From assembly GCA_030453285.1 (NCBI GenBank), contig JAKDKP010000004.1:1-15081 (forward strand): 15,081 nucleotides of DNA, read 5' to 3'. Below are positions 7,962 to 14,560 of this stretch, in pieces. Source of the stretch: Propionibacteriales bacterium. Its GTDB lineage: Bacteria > Actinomycetota > Actinomycetes > Propionibacteriales > Propionibacteriaceae. Position 1 is the stretch's first letter, and the number at the start of each line of letters is the position of its first letter. Made by a program: the position numbers and the translations under genes. The notes under the pieces are model-generated. The model saw only the letters and a program-made list of their open reading frames with translations, was not told the DNA's origin and made no database searches.

Positions 7962-9082
7962 CGCACGACCTCGAAGACCGCGGCGATCCCCAGGCCCCCA
8001 CCAACCGATGCCGCAGCGACACCCACCGTGCCGGTCGGCGCGCCCGCGCGCACGAGACGGCTGAACAGTCGCACGACACTCACTGCTGCGCTCGCCCCCC
8101 ACGGGTGCCCGAGCGCCAGGGCCCCGCCGTCAGCGCAGACCCGCGGATCGTCATCGGCGATTCCCAACCGGTCAAGCACGGCCAGGCTCTGCCCCGCGAA
8201 GGCCTCCACGATCTCGAACGCGGCGCAGTCGGCGATGCGCTGGCCTGCCGTACGTAGTGCGGCCTGTACGGCGGGGGCGGCTCCGATGCCGGGCAACGCC
8301 GGGTCGCAGCCGACGATGGCCGAGGATCGGAGCGCGAGGCCGGGGGCGATGCCCGCGGAGGCGACGATCACGACGGCCGCGCCGTCGCTGATGCGGGTCG
8401 AGGTGCCGGCGGTCAACGTACCGTCGGGAAACAACGGGCGCAGCCGGTGCAGGAGCGGCTCGGCCCGGCCGATCGCATCGTCGTGGTCGAGGCCAGCGAG
8501 CGGTACGAGCTCTGCGGCGAAACGGCCCGCTGCGAGAGCGGCACGGGCTCGGACATGACTGCGTGCCGCGTGTGTGTCCTGTCTGGCGCGAGAAATGCCG
8601 TCATGGGTTGCGAGATTCTGCGCGGCCCGGGTCATGTCCGGATCGGGGAATCCGTCGGGAGCGAACGGTGCCCGGTCATAGGGGACGCCGTTCAGTGATC
8701 GCACCGGTGCCGTCGAAGCGCTTTCGACTCCGCCGGCGACCCGCATCCGGTCGTCACCGGCGCGGATCGCGCACGCGGCGTCCACGATGGCGGCGAGACC
8801 GCTACCGCACTGTCGATCGATCGTGCCGCCGGGAACTTCCGTGCCGAGGCCCGCCGCCAGGGCGGCGACTCGTGCCGGGTTGCCACCTGGCCCCATGCAA
8901 TTGCCCAGCAGAACATCGGCGATCGTCACGGGTGCGCAAGTCTCGGCGCGAACGTCGTCCAGGGCGACTCGGATGATCGGTGCCGCCAACTGCTCCACTC
9001 GGTGGCCGGCCAGCGCGCGGTTGCGGGTGCTGATCGGCGTGCGCCGTGCGGCGATGATGACGGGGTCGGGGTCAGAGCGCAA
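7958..9082 (-). CDS. Thiolase-family protein (YhfS-like) with altered active site
   Basis: Resembles acetyl-CoA acetyltransferases, which condense or cleave acyl-CoA thioesters. The fold's landmarks are present: DPVIIAARRTPI at the N terminus, the nucleophilic Cys92 in RQCGSGL, GGVESAS, and His326 in ALGHPWGAS. Two conserved catalytic positions differ. The NEAF motif reads EIVEAFA (Val292 for Asn), and the C-terminal Cys in the C-x-GGG motif is Ser359 (ASVGGGLG). The enzyme may therefore catalyse acyl transfer or thioester cleavage rather than ordinary thiolysis. The open frame extends to 9316, but that extension is ligase sequence out of frame. A TTG at 9082 preceded by GGGGAGG at 9-nt spacing is the best start, giving 374 residues and an 11-nt overlap with the ligase gene. 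Placement between BioY-ligase and bioMN resembles B. subtilis yhfUTS. Confidence 0.85.
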   Translation of the reverse strand: MRSDPDPVIIAARRTPISTRNRALAGHRVEQLAAPIIRVALDDVRAETCAPVTIADVLLGNCMGPGGNPARVAALAAGLGTEVPGGTIDRQCGSGLAAIVDAACAIRAGDDRMRVAGGVESASTAPVRSLNGVPYDRAPFAPDGFPDPDMTRAAQNLATHDGISRARQDTHAARSHVRARAALAAGRFAAELVPLAGLDHDDAIGRAEPLLHRLRPLFPDGTLTAGTSTRISDGAAVVIVASAGIAPGLALRSSAIVGCDPALPGIGAAPAVQAALRTAGQRIADCAAFEIVEAFAGQSLAVLDRLGIADDDPRVCADGGALALGHPWGASAAVSVVRLFSRLVRAGAPTGTVGVAAASVGGGLGIAAVFEVVR

Positions 9083-10181
9083 GGCGTGGTACCTCCCCGG
9101 CCAGTGCCCGACGTACCGCCTCTGCTCGGGCAGGTTTGCCCGACGGTGTCCGTGGAAGCTCGCCCACGAACCAGCACCGCGGACGATGCGCCGACGACAG
9201 GCTCTCCTGGCAGGAACGGCGCAGGTCCTCGGCGGGTACGGGATGGTCGAATTCCACGATGGCGGCGACCAGGGCCCCCACACGGTCACGGGGAAGCCCG
9301 AACACGATGGCGTCACGGACGCCGGGGATCATGCGGAGCGCCTCTTCGACCTCGTCGGGGATGATGGTGGCAGAAGCGCTCAGGATGGCATCGTCGGTAC
9401 GCCCGAGGAGCCGTAGCCGTCCGCCCACCAGTTCGGCTCGGTCGCCGACTGTTGCCCAGTCGCCGTCTCGCCGCAAGGGACCGGCGGAGCCGACATAACC
9501 GAGTGCGACGAACGGTGAGCGAACCCACAGCTCTGTGTCGCGGATCTCCAGATCGACTCCGGGGAATGGGCGGAGGCCCTCGCCCTCGTCGACGGCGACG
9601 AAGGAGAGTTCCGCCGCCCCGTAGTAGGAGATGACACCGATGCCGGCCGCCTCGACCCTCGCCCGCAGCACGGCATCGAGATGAGAACCGCCGACCAACG
9701 CCGTGCGGAGCGTCGGTGGCGCCCCGGCGTCGAGTACGGCACGCAATCCGTGCGGGGTGCCGTGGAAGCACGTGGCTGCGGAGCTGCGCACCGTACCTTC
9801 ATGCACCGGGCCCATGACCGGTCTCGGCCCACCATCGAGCGCGTGGGCGAGCGAGAACAGGGTGAGCGAAACCGACGGCGGTGCCGGCAGCAGAATCCCG
9901 TCCCCGGGAGACGCCGCCAGCAAGCCCGCCACGGTGTGGAACGACTCCTGCCAGGATGCCGCCGAGCGGAGAACGATCCGGGGCGATCCGCTGCTGCCGG
10001 ACGTGAGCGTCGCCCACGCGGCCGTGGAGGGAAGGACCGCTCCCGAGGCGGCGGTGAGCACGGCGCTCCGGTGTGCCGGTGACCATCGCGCGTCCATCAC
10101 CAGAGGCACCCGGCGAGTCTCGCGTACGGAGTGGAGCTCGTCGAGCAGCGTCGGCGAACGGTCGTCGAGGGTGGTGATCAC
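9072..10181 (-). CDS. Short acyl-CoA/AMP ligase (ANL superfamily, YhfT-like)
   Basis: An adenylate-forming enzyme that would activate a carboxylic acid with ATP and then load it onto CoA. Motifs in order: P-loop TLTSGSSGSPR (58-68), with Arg in place of the usual final Lys; YYGAAE (from 186), the adenylate-binding segment; GDWATVGD and LLGRTDDAI at the domain hinge; and the catalytic C-terminal Lys349 in RTPSGKPARAEA. At 369 residues it is much shorter than typical acyl-CoA synthetases (about 500-550) because only about 57 residues precede the P-loop. It is nearer in size to MenE. An open frame to 10838 is misleading, since its upstream half is bioY in another frame. The GTG at 10181 overlaps the bioY stop as GTGA, so coupled translation is likely. 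The substrate may be biotin, a biotin-like acid or a dicarboxylic precursor, inferred only from context. Confidence 0.85.
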   Translation of the reverse strand: MITTLDDRSPTLLDELHSVRETRRVPLVMDARWSPAHRSAVLTAASGAVLPSTAAWATLTSGSSGSPRIVLRSAASWQESFHTVAGLLAASPGDGILLPAPPSVSLTLFSLAHALDGGPRPVMGPVHEGTVRSSAATCFHGTPHGLRAVLDAGAPPTLRTALVGGSHLDAVLRARVEAAGIGVISYYGAAELSFVAVDEGEGLRPFPGVDLEIRDTELWVRSPFVALGYVGSAGPLRRDGDWATVGDRAELVGGRLRLLGRTDDAILSASATIIPDEVEEALRMIPGVRDAIVFGLPRDRVGALVAAIVEFDHPVPAEDLRRSCQESLSSAHRPRCWFVGELPRTPSGKPARAEAVRRALAGEVPRLAL

Positions 10182-10804
10182 CGGGTGAGAACCCGGTCTC
10201 GATTCGGGGACGCGGCCTCCCAGGTGCGGCGGAATGCTCGTGGATACCCTCGTACGAGGGTGGTGACGATCACGGTGGTGAGAGCGGCCTTCACGAGATC
10301 GCCGGGGAGGAAGACCATGCTGGTCAGAGCAGTCTCGGCCAGTGGCAAGCGCGTCACGGCGCTCTGCACGGGGATCCCGACCGCATAGACGACGAGGATG
10401 CCGCCGACGACAACGCCGAGGAGCGTGTTCGGTGAGGTCGGCTTGCGGTTCCTCGCATGCACGATCAGGCCGATCACCAGGGCCCCGGCGATCCATCCGA
10501 GGGCATACCCGGCAGAAGGGCCGAGGAAAACCCCGATTCCTCCGCGGCCACCCGCCAGCAACGGCAGGCCGACGGCGACAAGTGTCAGCAAGACCGTCAT
10601 CGACAGCGCACCGAGCCACGGGCCGAGGATCGCGCCGGCCAGCATCACACCGAGTGTCTGCGCTGTGATCGGCACGGCTCCGAAAATGGTGAACCCACCC
10701 GGCAACCCCAGTACGGCGACGATCGCAGCGAACACGGCCACGCGAGCAACGTCGGTCGCATCGAGCCTTCGGGATCGGGAGGCAGCAGGCTCGGAGGGTC
10801 TCAA
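10178..10804 (-). CDS. bioY: BioY, biotin-binding S component of ECF transporter
   Basis: Integral membrane protein that binds biotin and, with BioM and BioN, imports it. The 208 residues begin with a basic, polar segment of about 20 residues. About six hydrophobic helices follow, starting at VAVFAAIVAVLGLPGG. Family-typical stretches are FGAVPITAQTLGVMLAG and the glycine-rich GGRGGIGVFLGPSAGYALGW, and near the C terminus FLPGDLVKAALT. No ATG precedes the first helix in this frame. The TTG at 10804 is chosen because AAAGG lies 8 nt upstream. It is the first gene of the overlapping six-gene unit and directly follows the promoter with the repeated motif. Confident about the family; biotin specificity follows from family and operon partners. 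Confidence 0.93.
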   Translation of the reverse strand: MRPSEPAASRSRRLDATDVARVAVFAAIVAVLGLPGGFTIFGAVPITAQTLGVMLAGAILGPWLGALSMTVLLTLVAVGLPLLAGGRGGIGVFLGPSAGYALGWIAGALVIGLIVHARNRKPTSPNTLLGVVVGGILVVYAVGIPVQSAVTRLPLAETALTSMVFLPGDLVKAALTTVIVTTLVRGYPRAFRRTWEAASPNRDRVLTR

Positions 10805-10819
10805 CGTCGGTACCTTTCG

Positions 10820-10840
10820 GAGTGGGTCGCGAGCCCACTC
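10820..10840 (-). promoter_or_regulatory. Hairpin in the bioY leader
   Basis: GAGTGGG (10820-10826) and CCCACTC (10834-10840) are perfect 7-bp arms around a 7-nt loop. The hairpin lies between the probable transcription start and the ribosome site (about 10813-10817) of bioY. It could affect translation initiation or mRNA stability, or be a DNA operator. I do not recognise a known riboswitch. Confidence 0.45.
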
Positions 10841-10844
10841 GCTC

Positions 10845-10876
10845 GAACAGCGGTCACGGGAACAATCGTCACTATA
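10845..10876 (-). promoter_or_regulatory. bioY operon promoter (-10) with two direct repeats, candidate repressor site
   Basis: On the minus strand a good -10 hexamer TATAGT (10876-10871) lies about 66 nt before the bioY start; the -35 is weak. Overlapping and following it are two direct copies of GTGAC-N3-TGTTC (10872-10860 and 10857-10845), identical at all 10 defined positions, with a 15-bp period. Covering the -10 and start region suits a repressor. The motif is only loosely like the published BioQ palindrome and does not match the BirA operator as I remember them, so the regulator is unknown. Confidence 0.5.
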
Positions 10877-11280
10877 GATTCTGCTCGAGCTTCACCAGAT
10901 GAGCTGTCCAGGCAGGCCGTACGACCCAATCCTGGCCGGCATCGTGGGAGGGGTCAGCGGTTCGACCATCGTGGATGTCGTGGAGGAGTCAACGCGCGTT
11001 TTGGTGACCGGGAGGCTCGGGCCGTACACTGTCTCGGTCGGCTCTTGGCACTGCAGGATGAATGATCAGCTGCAGATTGGTTGTGTGAGGTCAGGGTCCG
11101 GTTCTCGTCGATAGGGGAGACAGGCCTCCCGAGAAACACCGCGACGAGATTGCATCGAAATCGACCCCCCGGGACACGACCGACCGGGACTCTGTTGCCC
11201 AGCCACATCGAGCGCGCAACGCCCACACCACGTGACGGCAGCATGCCGTGACGCCGAACCGACGTAGGGATCAAACACCC
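10877..11280. other. Divergent intergenic region with long helicase leader
   Basis: This is the only gap over 300 nt. No convincing gene is seen; the short open frames lack family signals. The left part belongs to the bioY promoter. A weak plus-strand promoter is possible with TTGGTG (11001-11006), an 18-nt spacer and TACACT (11025-11030). That would give the helicase a leader of about 245 nt. The leader has a bulged stem: TTCTC (11102-11106) plus GGGAG (11115-11119), opposite CTCCCGAGAA (11126-11135). It also has a tight hairpin ACGGCA-GCA-TGCCGT (11235-11249) shortly before the ribosome site. Confidence 0.4.
11001..11030 (+). promoter_or_regulatory. Possible promoter of the DEAD-box helicase gene
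   Basis: TTGGTG at 11001-11006 and TACACT at 11025-11030 with an 18-nt spacer resemble a weak housekeeping promoter, about 250 nt before the helicase start. Both hexamers are imperfect, so this is tentative. Confidence 0.3.
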
Positions 11281-12936
11281 ATGCCTTCAGAGCGCCCAGC
11301 CAAGCACGCCGCCAAGTCTTCCAAGATCAAGAAGCGATGGACCCCACAGGAGAAGTCTGCCCGCGACGCCCGCAAGGCGCGCACCACCGGCCGCGGCCGC
11401 AGCGAGTGGGGCACCCGCCAGGAGTTCCGCGACCAGCAGGGCCAACGCCCCGAGCGCAGCGAGGGCCGTAGCGACGAGCGTCGGAGCTTCGGTCGCAACG
11501 AGCGTCCGGCGCGTCGTGAGTTCACCCGTGATGATCGTGGTGGGTTCAAGCGTGATGATCGTGGCAGCTTCAATCGGGATGAGCGTCCTGCGCGTCGTGA
11601 ATTCACCCGGGATGACCGCGGGAGCTTCAAGCGTGACGACCGGCCGCGTCGGGACTTCAACCGTGACGAGCGCCCGGCCCGTCGGGACTTCGATCGCTCG
11701 GATGCCCCGAAGTTCGTCCCTGCCGAGGACGTCGTACTCGACCGGCTGCAGGCCAGCGCCGTTCAGGCCGAGGACGTCGCCGATGTCACCTTCGGCGATC
11801 TCGGGTTGGGTCGTCGCATCGTCGGCGTCCTGAGCGACCTGGGGGCCGAGAAGCCGTTCCCGATTCAGGCCGCCACCATCCCCGAGGTGCTGCAGGGCCG
11901 TGACGTCCTGGGCCGCGGCAAGACCGGCTCGGGCAAGACGATCGCGTTCGGTGCGCCGCTGGTCGAGCGCCTGCTCGGCATGTCCGGTGGGCAGAAGCGC
12001 AAGTACGGGCGCAAGCCGCAGGCGCTGATCCTGGCCCCGACGCGTGAGTTGGCGTTGCAGATCGACCGGACCGTGCAACCCATCGCCAACGTGATGGGGC
12101 TGTTCACCACACAGATCTACGGCGGTGTGCCGCAGTTCAAGCAGGTGCGTGCGCTGGACCGCGGCGTCGACATCGTGATCGGCACCCCCGGCCGGATCGA
12201 GGACCTCATTGAGCAGGGTCGTCTCGACTTGTCCGAGGTGCAGATCAGCGTGCTCGACGAGGCCGACCTGATGTGCGACTTCGGCTTTCTCGAGCCGGTG
12301 CAGCGGATCCTCCGGCTGTGCGCTCCGGACGGCCAGAAGCTGCTGTTCTCGGCAACCCTGGACTCAGGAGTCGCTGCGCTGATCAAGGAATTCCTCGAGA
12401 ACCCGTCGGTGCACGAGGTGGCCGGGGAGGACCAGGCGTCCTCCACCATTGATCACCGGGTGCTCGTCGTGGACAACCATGACAAGTCCGAGTTGATCAA
12501 CGAGTTGGCGTCCCGCGACGGGCGGACCCTGATCTTCGCCCGGACGCGTGCGTACGCTGAGCGGTTGGCCGACGAGCTGGAGCACGCCGGCATCGGTGCC
12601 ACCAGTCTGCACGGCAACCTGACCCAGGCCCGGCGCAGCCGCAATCTGGCCATGCTGACTTCAGGACGCAAGCAGGTCCTGGTCGCCACCGATGTGGCTG
12701 CTCGCGGCATCCACGTCGACGACATCGCGCTGGTCGTCCAGGCCGACATGCCTGATGACTACAAGACCTACCTGCACCGTTCGGGTCGTACGGGTCGCGC
12801 CGGTCGGGAGGGCACAGTGGTGACCCTGATCCCCCGCAACCGTCGGCGCAAGATGTCCGACATGCTCGGTCGCGCCGAGATCGATGCCTCGATGACGCAG
12901 GTCCGCCCGGGTGAGTCCGACGGCGCGCTGGCCTGA
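11281..12936 (+). CDS. DEAD-box ATP-dependent RNA helicase with repetitive basic N-terminal tail
   Basis: Unwinds or remodels RNA using ATP, in ribosome assembly, RNA decay or cold adaptation. Residues 1-165 are a disordered, Arg/Asp/Lys-rich tail with ERPARR(E/D)F repeats, likely an RNA-binding extension. The two RecA-like domains follow. They carry a Q-motif region ending in FPIQAATIP, motif I RGKTGSGKT (Lys219), Ia PTRELA (from 253), Ib TPGR, DEAD (326-329) and SAT (from 357). Domain 2 has TDVAARGIHVDDI and HRSGRTGRAG (from 499). The protein is 551 residues long. The frame is open from 11248, but ATG at 11281 has AGGGA upstream and gives the basic start MPSERPAKHAAK. The basic tail is N-terminal, whereas many bacterial relatives carry theirs at the C terminus. 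It is a single-gene unit ending at a strong hairpin. DeaD/CsdA/RhlE-type sub-assignment is not possible from sequence alone. Confidence 0.94.
   Translation: MPSERPAKHAAKSSKIKKRWTPQEKSARDARKARTTGRGRSEWGTRQEFRDQQGQRPERSEGRSDERRSFGRNERPARREFTRDDRGGFKRDDRGSFNRDERPARREFTRDDRGSFKRDDRPRRDFNRDERPARRDFDRSDAPKFVPAEDVVLDRLQASAVQAEDVADVTFGDLGLGRRIVGVLSDLGAEKPFPIQAATIPEVLQGRDVLGRGKTGSGKTIAFGAPLVERLLGMSGGQKRKYGRKPQALILAPTRELALQIDRTVQPIANVMGLFTTQIYGGVPQFKQVRALDRGVDIVIGTPGRIEDLIEQGRLDLSEVQISVLDEADLMCDFGFLEPVQRILRLCAPDGQKLLFSATLDSGVAALIKEFLENPSVHEVAGEDQASSTIDHRVLVVDNHDKSELINELASRDGRTLIFARTRAYAERLADELEHAGIGATSLHGNLTQARRSRNLAMLTSGRKQVLVATDVAARGIHVDDIALVVQADMPDDYKTYLHRSGRTGRAGREGTVVTLIPRNRRRKMSDMLGRAEIDASMTQVRPGESDGALA
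11500..11691 (+). repeat. In-frame tandem repeats encoding the helicase tail
   Basis: Three copies of a segment encoding ERPARR(E/D)F start at 11500, 11581 and 11668 (residues 74, 101 and 130), spaced by (T/N)RDDRGxFKRDDR-like linkers of 81 and 87 nt. Within each unit the DDRG(G/S)F(K/N)R submotif repeats about every 8-9 residues. The DNA copies differ mainly at third codon positions, so the protein pattern is kept under selection rather than being a fresh duplication. Confidence 0.8.
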
Positions 12937-12960
12937 TCGATTCTGATCATGAAGCACAAT

Positions 12961-12990
12961 GGCGGCCCGTAGCATCAGCTCCGGGCCGCC
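12961..12990. terminator. Bidirectional hairpin terminator between converging genes
   Basis: GGCGGCCCG (12961-12969) and CGGGCCGCC (12982-12990) form perfect 9-bp arms around a 12-nt loop, followed by GTTTG on the plus strand and preceded by CAAT, giving ATTG on the minus strand. It sits 24 nt after the helicase stop and 16 nt after the serine hydrolase stop, so it probably serves both genes. Confidence 0.82.
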
Positions 12991-13006
12991 GTTTGTGGTC
13001 TGCTGT

Positions 13007-14533
13007 TCAGAAGAGGAAGAACAGGGCAACCATCACTACAGCGCTGAAGATCAGTGAGCCGATGGCGGGCACCAACCACTTCTTTGGCCGTACGGGGACT
13101 GTCGGCCAACGCCGTACGGACTGGGCGACGGCAATGATCACTCCGCCGAGCAGGAATCCGTACACCCAGCCACCCACGACGTCCCACGGCCCGGCGACCC
13201 AACCCAGCGCCAGCGCTCCCACGGCGATCAGCAGGCCGCCGATGAGGGACAACCGGTGCTTGGCCCGGAAGGCGGTCCACAGGCTCGACAGCATCAACAG
13301 GGCGGCGATGCCGTAACTGATCCATCCCGCCATCGGGTTCTCGCCCGCGGTCGGTGGCACTTCGGCCAGTTGATCACCCTGGGAATTGATCAGGCGCACG
13401 GCCTGGGTGTCGACCCAGCGAGTGGTGTTGCTCAAGATCAGATAGCCACGCCCATCTTCCCGGTCGAGCATCAACTGGGTACGGAATCCGCCGGTGCCGC
13501 CGTTGTGCCAGGTGTAGGTCTGACCTTGACCGGTGGTGGTCGTCCAGATCCGGCCGATCTTGGTGCCTTCCTCGATGTCGATGACGGGTTCCATGGCGGC
13601 AGCCCCGGGTGCCGTGCCGGCCAGCAGCGCCTCGCCCCAGCGAGCAAGATCAGCTGCGGTGATGAAGGTCGACGTACCCGCAGGCAGATAGAACTCACCC
13701 ACCCAGCGAGGTGCCCGTACGCCGTTGTACAGATGGCCAACGGCGGCGTCGGCAGGAATCTGTTCCTCGGTAGCGGCGAAGGTGGTGCTGGTCATTCCCA
13801 TCGGATCAAGCACCCGCTGTCGCGCCAGGGTGGACCAGTCCGGAGCATCGGCCGCCCGCGCCATGGCGTGACCCAACAGGGCGACGCCGAGGTTGGAGTA
13901 TCCGTACTGACCTGGATTGCTGAGCGGTGTCGTGCCGGCCCGCGCCAGCTCGCGCTCCATGGTCGCGGGGCCGTAAAAGTTCTCGTTGGTGATCTGTGGC
14001 AGCAATGACTCGGCCGCCGTCTGTGTGGTCAGGCTCGGCAGCCCTGAGGTGTGCTGGGACAGGGACTCAAGGGTCGCCCCACCGGCTGGCGTGCCGGCGA
14101 GCTCGGGGAGATGCTGGCTGAGCTTGTCCTGCGGATTCACCTCGCCCTTGTCGATGGCTTGCTGGTACAGCGAAGCGGTGAAGGTCTTGGTGATCGATCC
14201 GAGCTCGAACGGAGTCTGATCGGTTGGTGCCGGGCCACCAAGATCAGCACCGGCGGACCCGATACCGGCCCATCGGGACCCCTCGGGCGTGATCTCGGCG
14301 ACCACCTGCCCACGCAACCCGTTGTCGTTGTCGAGCACCGCGCGCGTCCTGTCGGCCAGTGCCTGGTCACCCGCGGTGGCGTTGGACAGTTGTTGATGTT
14401 GCGGCCCGAGCAACCAACCCACCAGCAGTCCGACAATCATCAGGGTGATCGCGGCCAGCAGCAGGGTTCGTCGAGAAGTGGTCGCCTGGGATGCCGGCGG
14501 TCCAGGGGGTGCCGGGGTGAAGGACGTCGTCAT
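13007..14533 (-). CDS. Membrane-anchored serine hydrolase, beta-lactamase/class C PBP fold
   Basis: A penicillin-recognising-fold hydrolase (beta-lactamase family 12 type), possibly an esterase, peptidase or cell-wall peptide hydrolase. The N terminus is Pro/Ser/Thr-rich and followed by one membrane segment at about 24-44, placing the catalytic domain outside the cell. Catalytic motifs: Ser113-x-x-Lys116 (SITK), Tyr212-Ser-Asn214 (YSN), and His343-Asn-Gly (HNGG), in the usual order and spacing. After the hydrolase domain come about four membrane helices at 401-508, ending FFLF, so the protein is held in the membrane at both ends. At 508 residues it is longer than simple beta-lactamases because of this tail. 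ATG at 14533 has AGGAG 8 nt upstream and lies 27 nt after the regulator stop, so the two genes are co-transcribed. Real drug resistance is not implied; most members with this layout have unknown substrates. Confidence 0.9.
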   Translation of the reverse strand: MTTSFTPAPPGPPASQATTSRRTLLLAAITLMIVGLLVGWLLGPQHQQLSNATAGDQALADRTRAVLDNDNGLRGQVVAEITPEGSRWAGIGSAGADLGGPAPTDQTPFELGSITKTFTASLYQQAIDKGEVNPQDKLSQHLPELAGTPAGGATLESLSQHTSGLPSLTTQTAAESLLPQITNENFYGPATMERELARAGTTPLSNPGQYGYSNLGVALLGHAMARAADAPDWSTLARQRVLDPMGMTSTTFAATEEQIPADAAVGHLYNGVRAPRWVGEFYLPAGTSTFITAADLARWGEALLAGTAPGAAAMEPVIDIEEGTKIGRIWTTTTGQGQTYTWHNGGTGGFRTQLMLDREDGRGYLILSNTTRWVDTQAVRLINSQGDQLAEVPPTAGENPMAGWISYGIAALLMLSSLWTAFRAKHRLSLIGGLLIAVGALALGWVAGPWDVVGGWVYGFLLGGVIIAVAQSVRRWPTVPVRPKKWLVPAIGSLIFSAVVMVALFFLF

Positions 14534-14560
14534 GGGTACAGCTCCTGTCTGGGAAGGGGG

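Noticed and set aside
9083..9316. N-terminal extension of the thiolase frame
   Set aside because: This segment overlaps the ligase gene in another frame, is Arg/Pro/Trp-rich, and is unlike thiolases. The TTG at 9082 with a strong ribosome site fits better.
10182..10838. A fused 588-residue frame joining the ligase to an upstream Arg-rich region
   Set aside because: The upstream part is bioY read in the wrong frame. The GTG at 10181 overlapping the bioY stop explains the ligase start.
10899..11114. A 71-residue plus-strand frame in the bioY-helicase intergenic region
   Set aside because: No family similarity and no convincing ribosome site, and it overlaps the putative promoter elements. More likely non-coding.
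13256..14008. A 250-residue plus-strand frame inside the serine hydrolase gene
   Set aside because: Antisense to a gene with all catalytic motifs; no ribosome site or recognisable domain.
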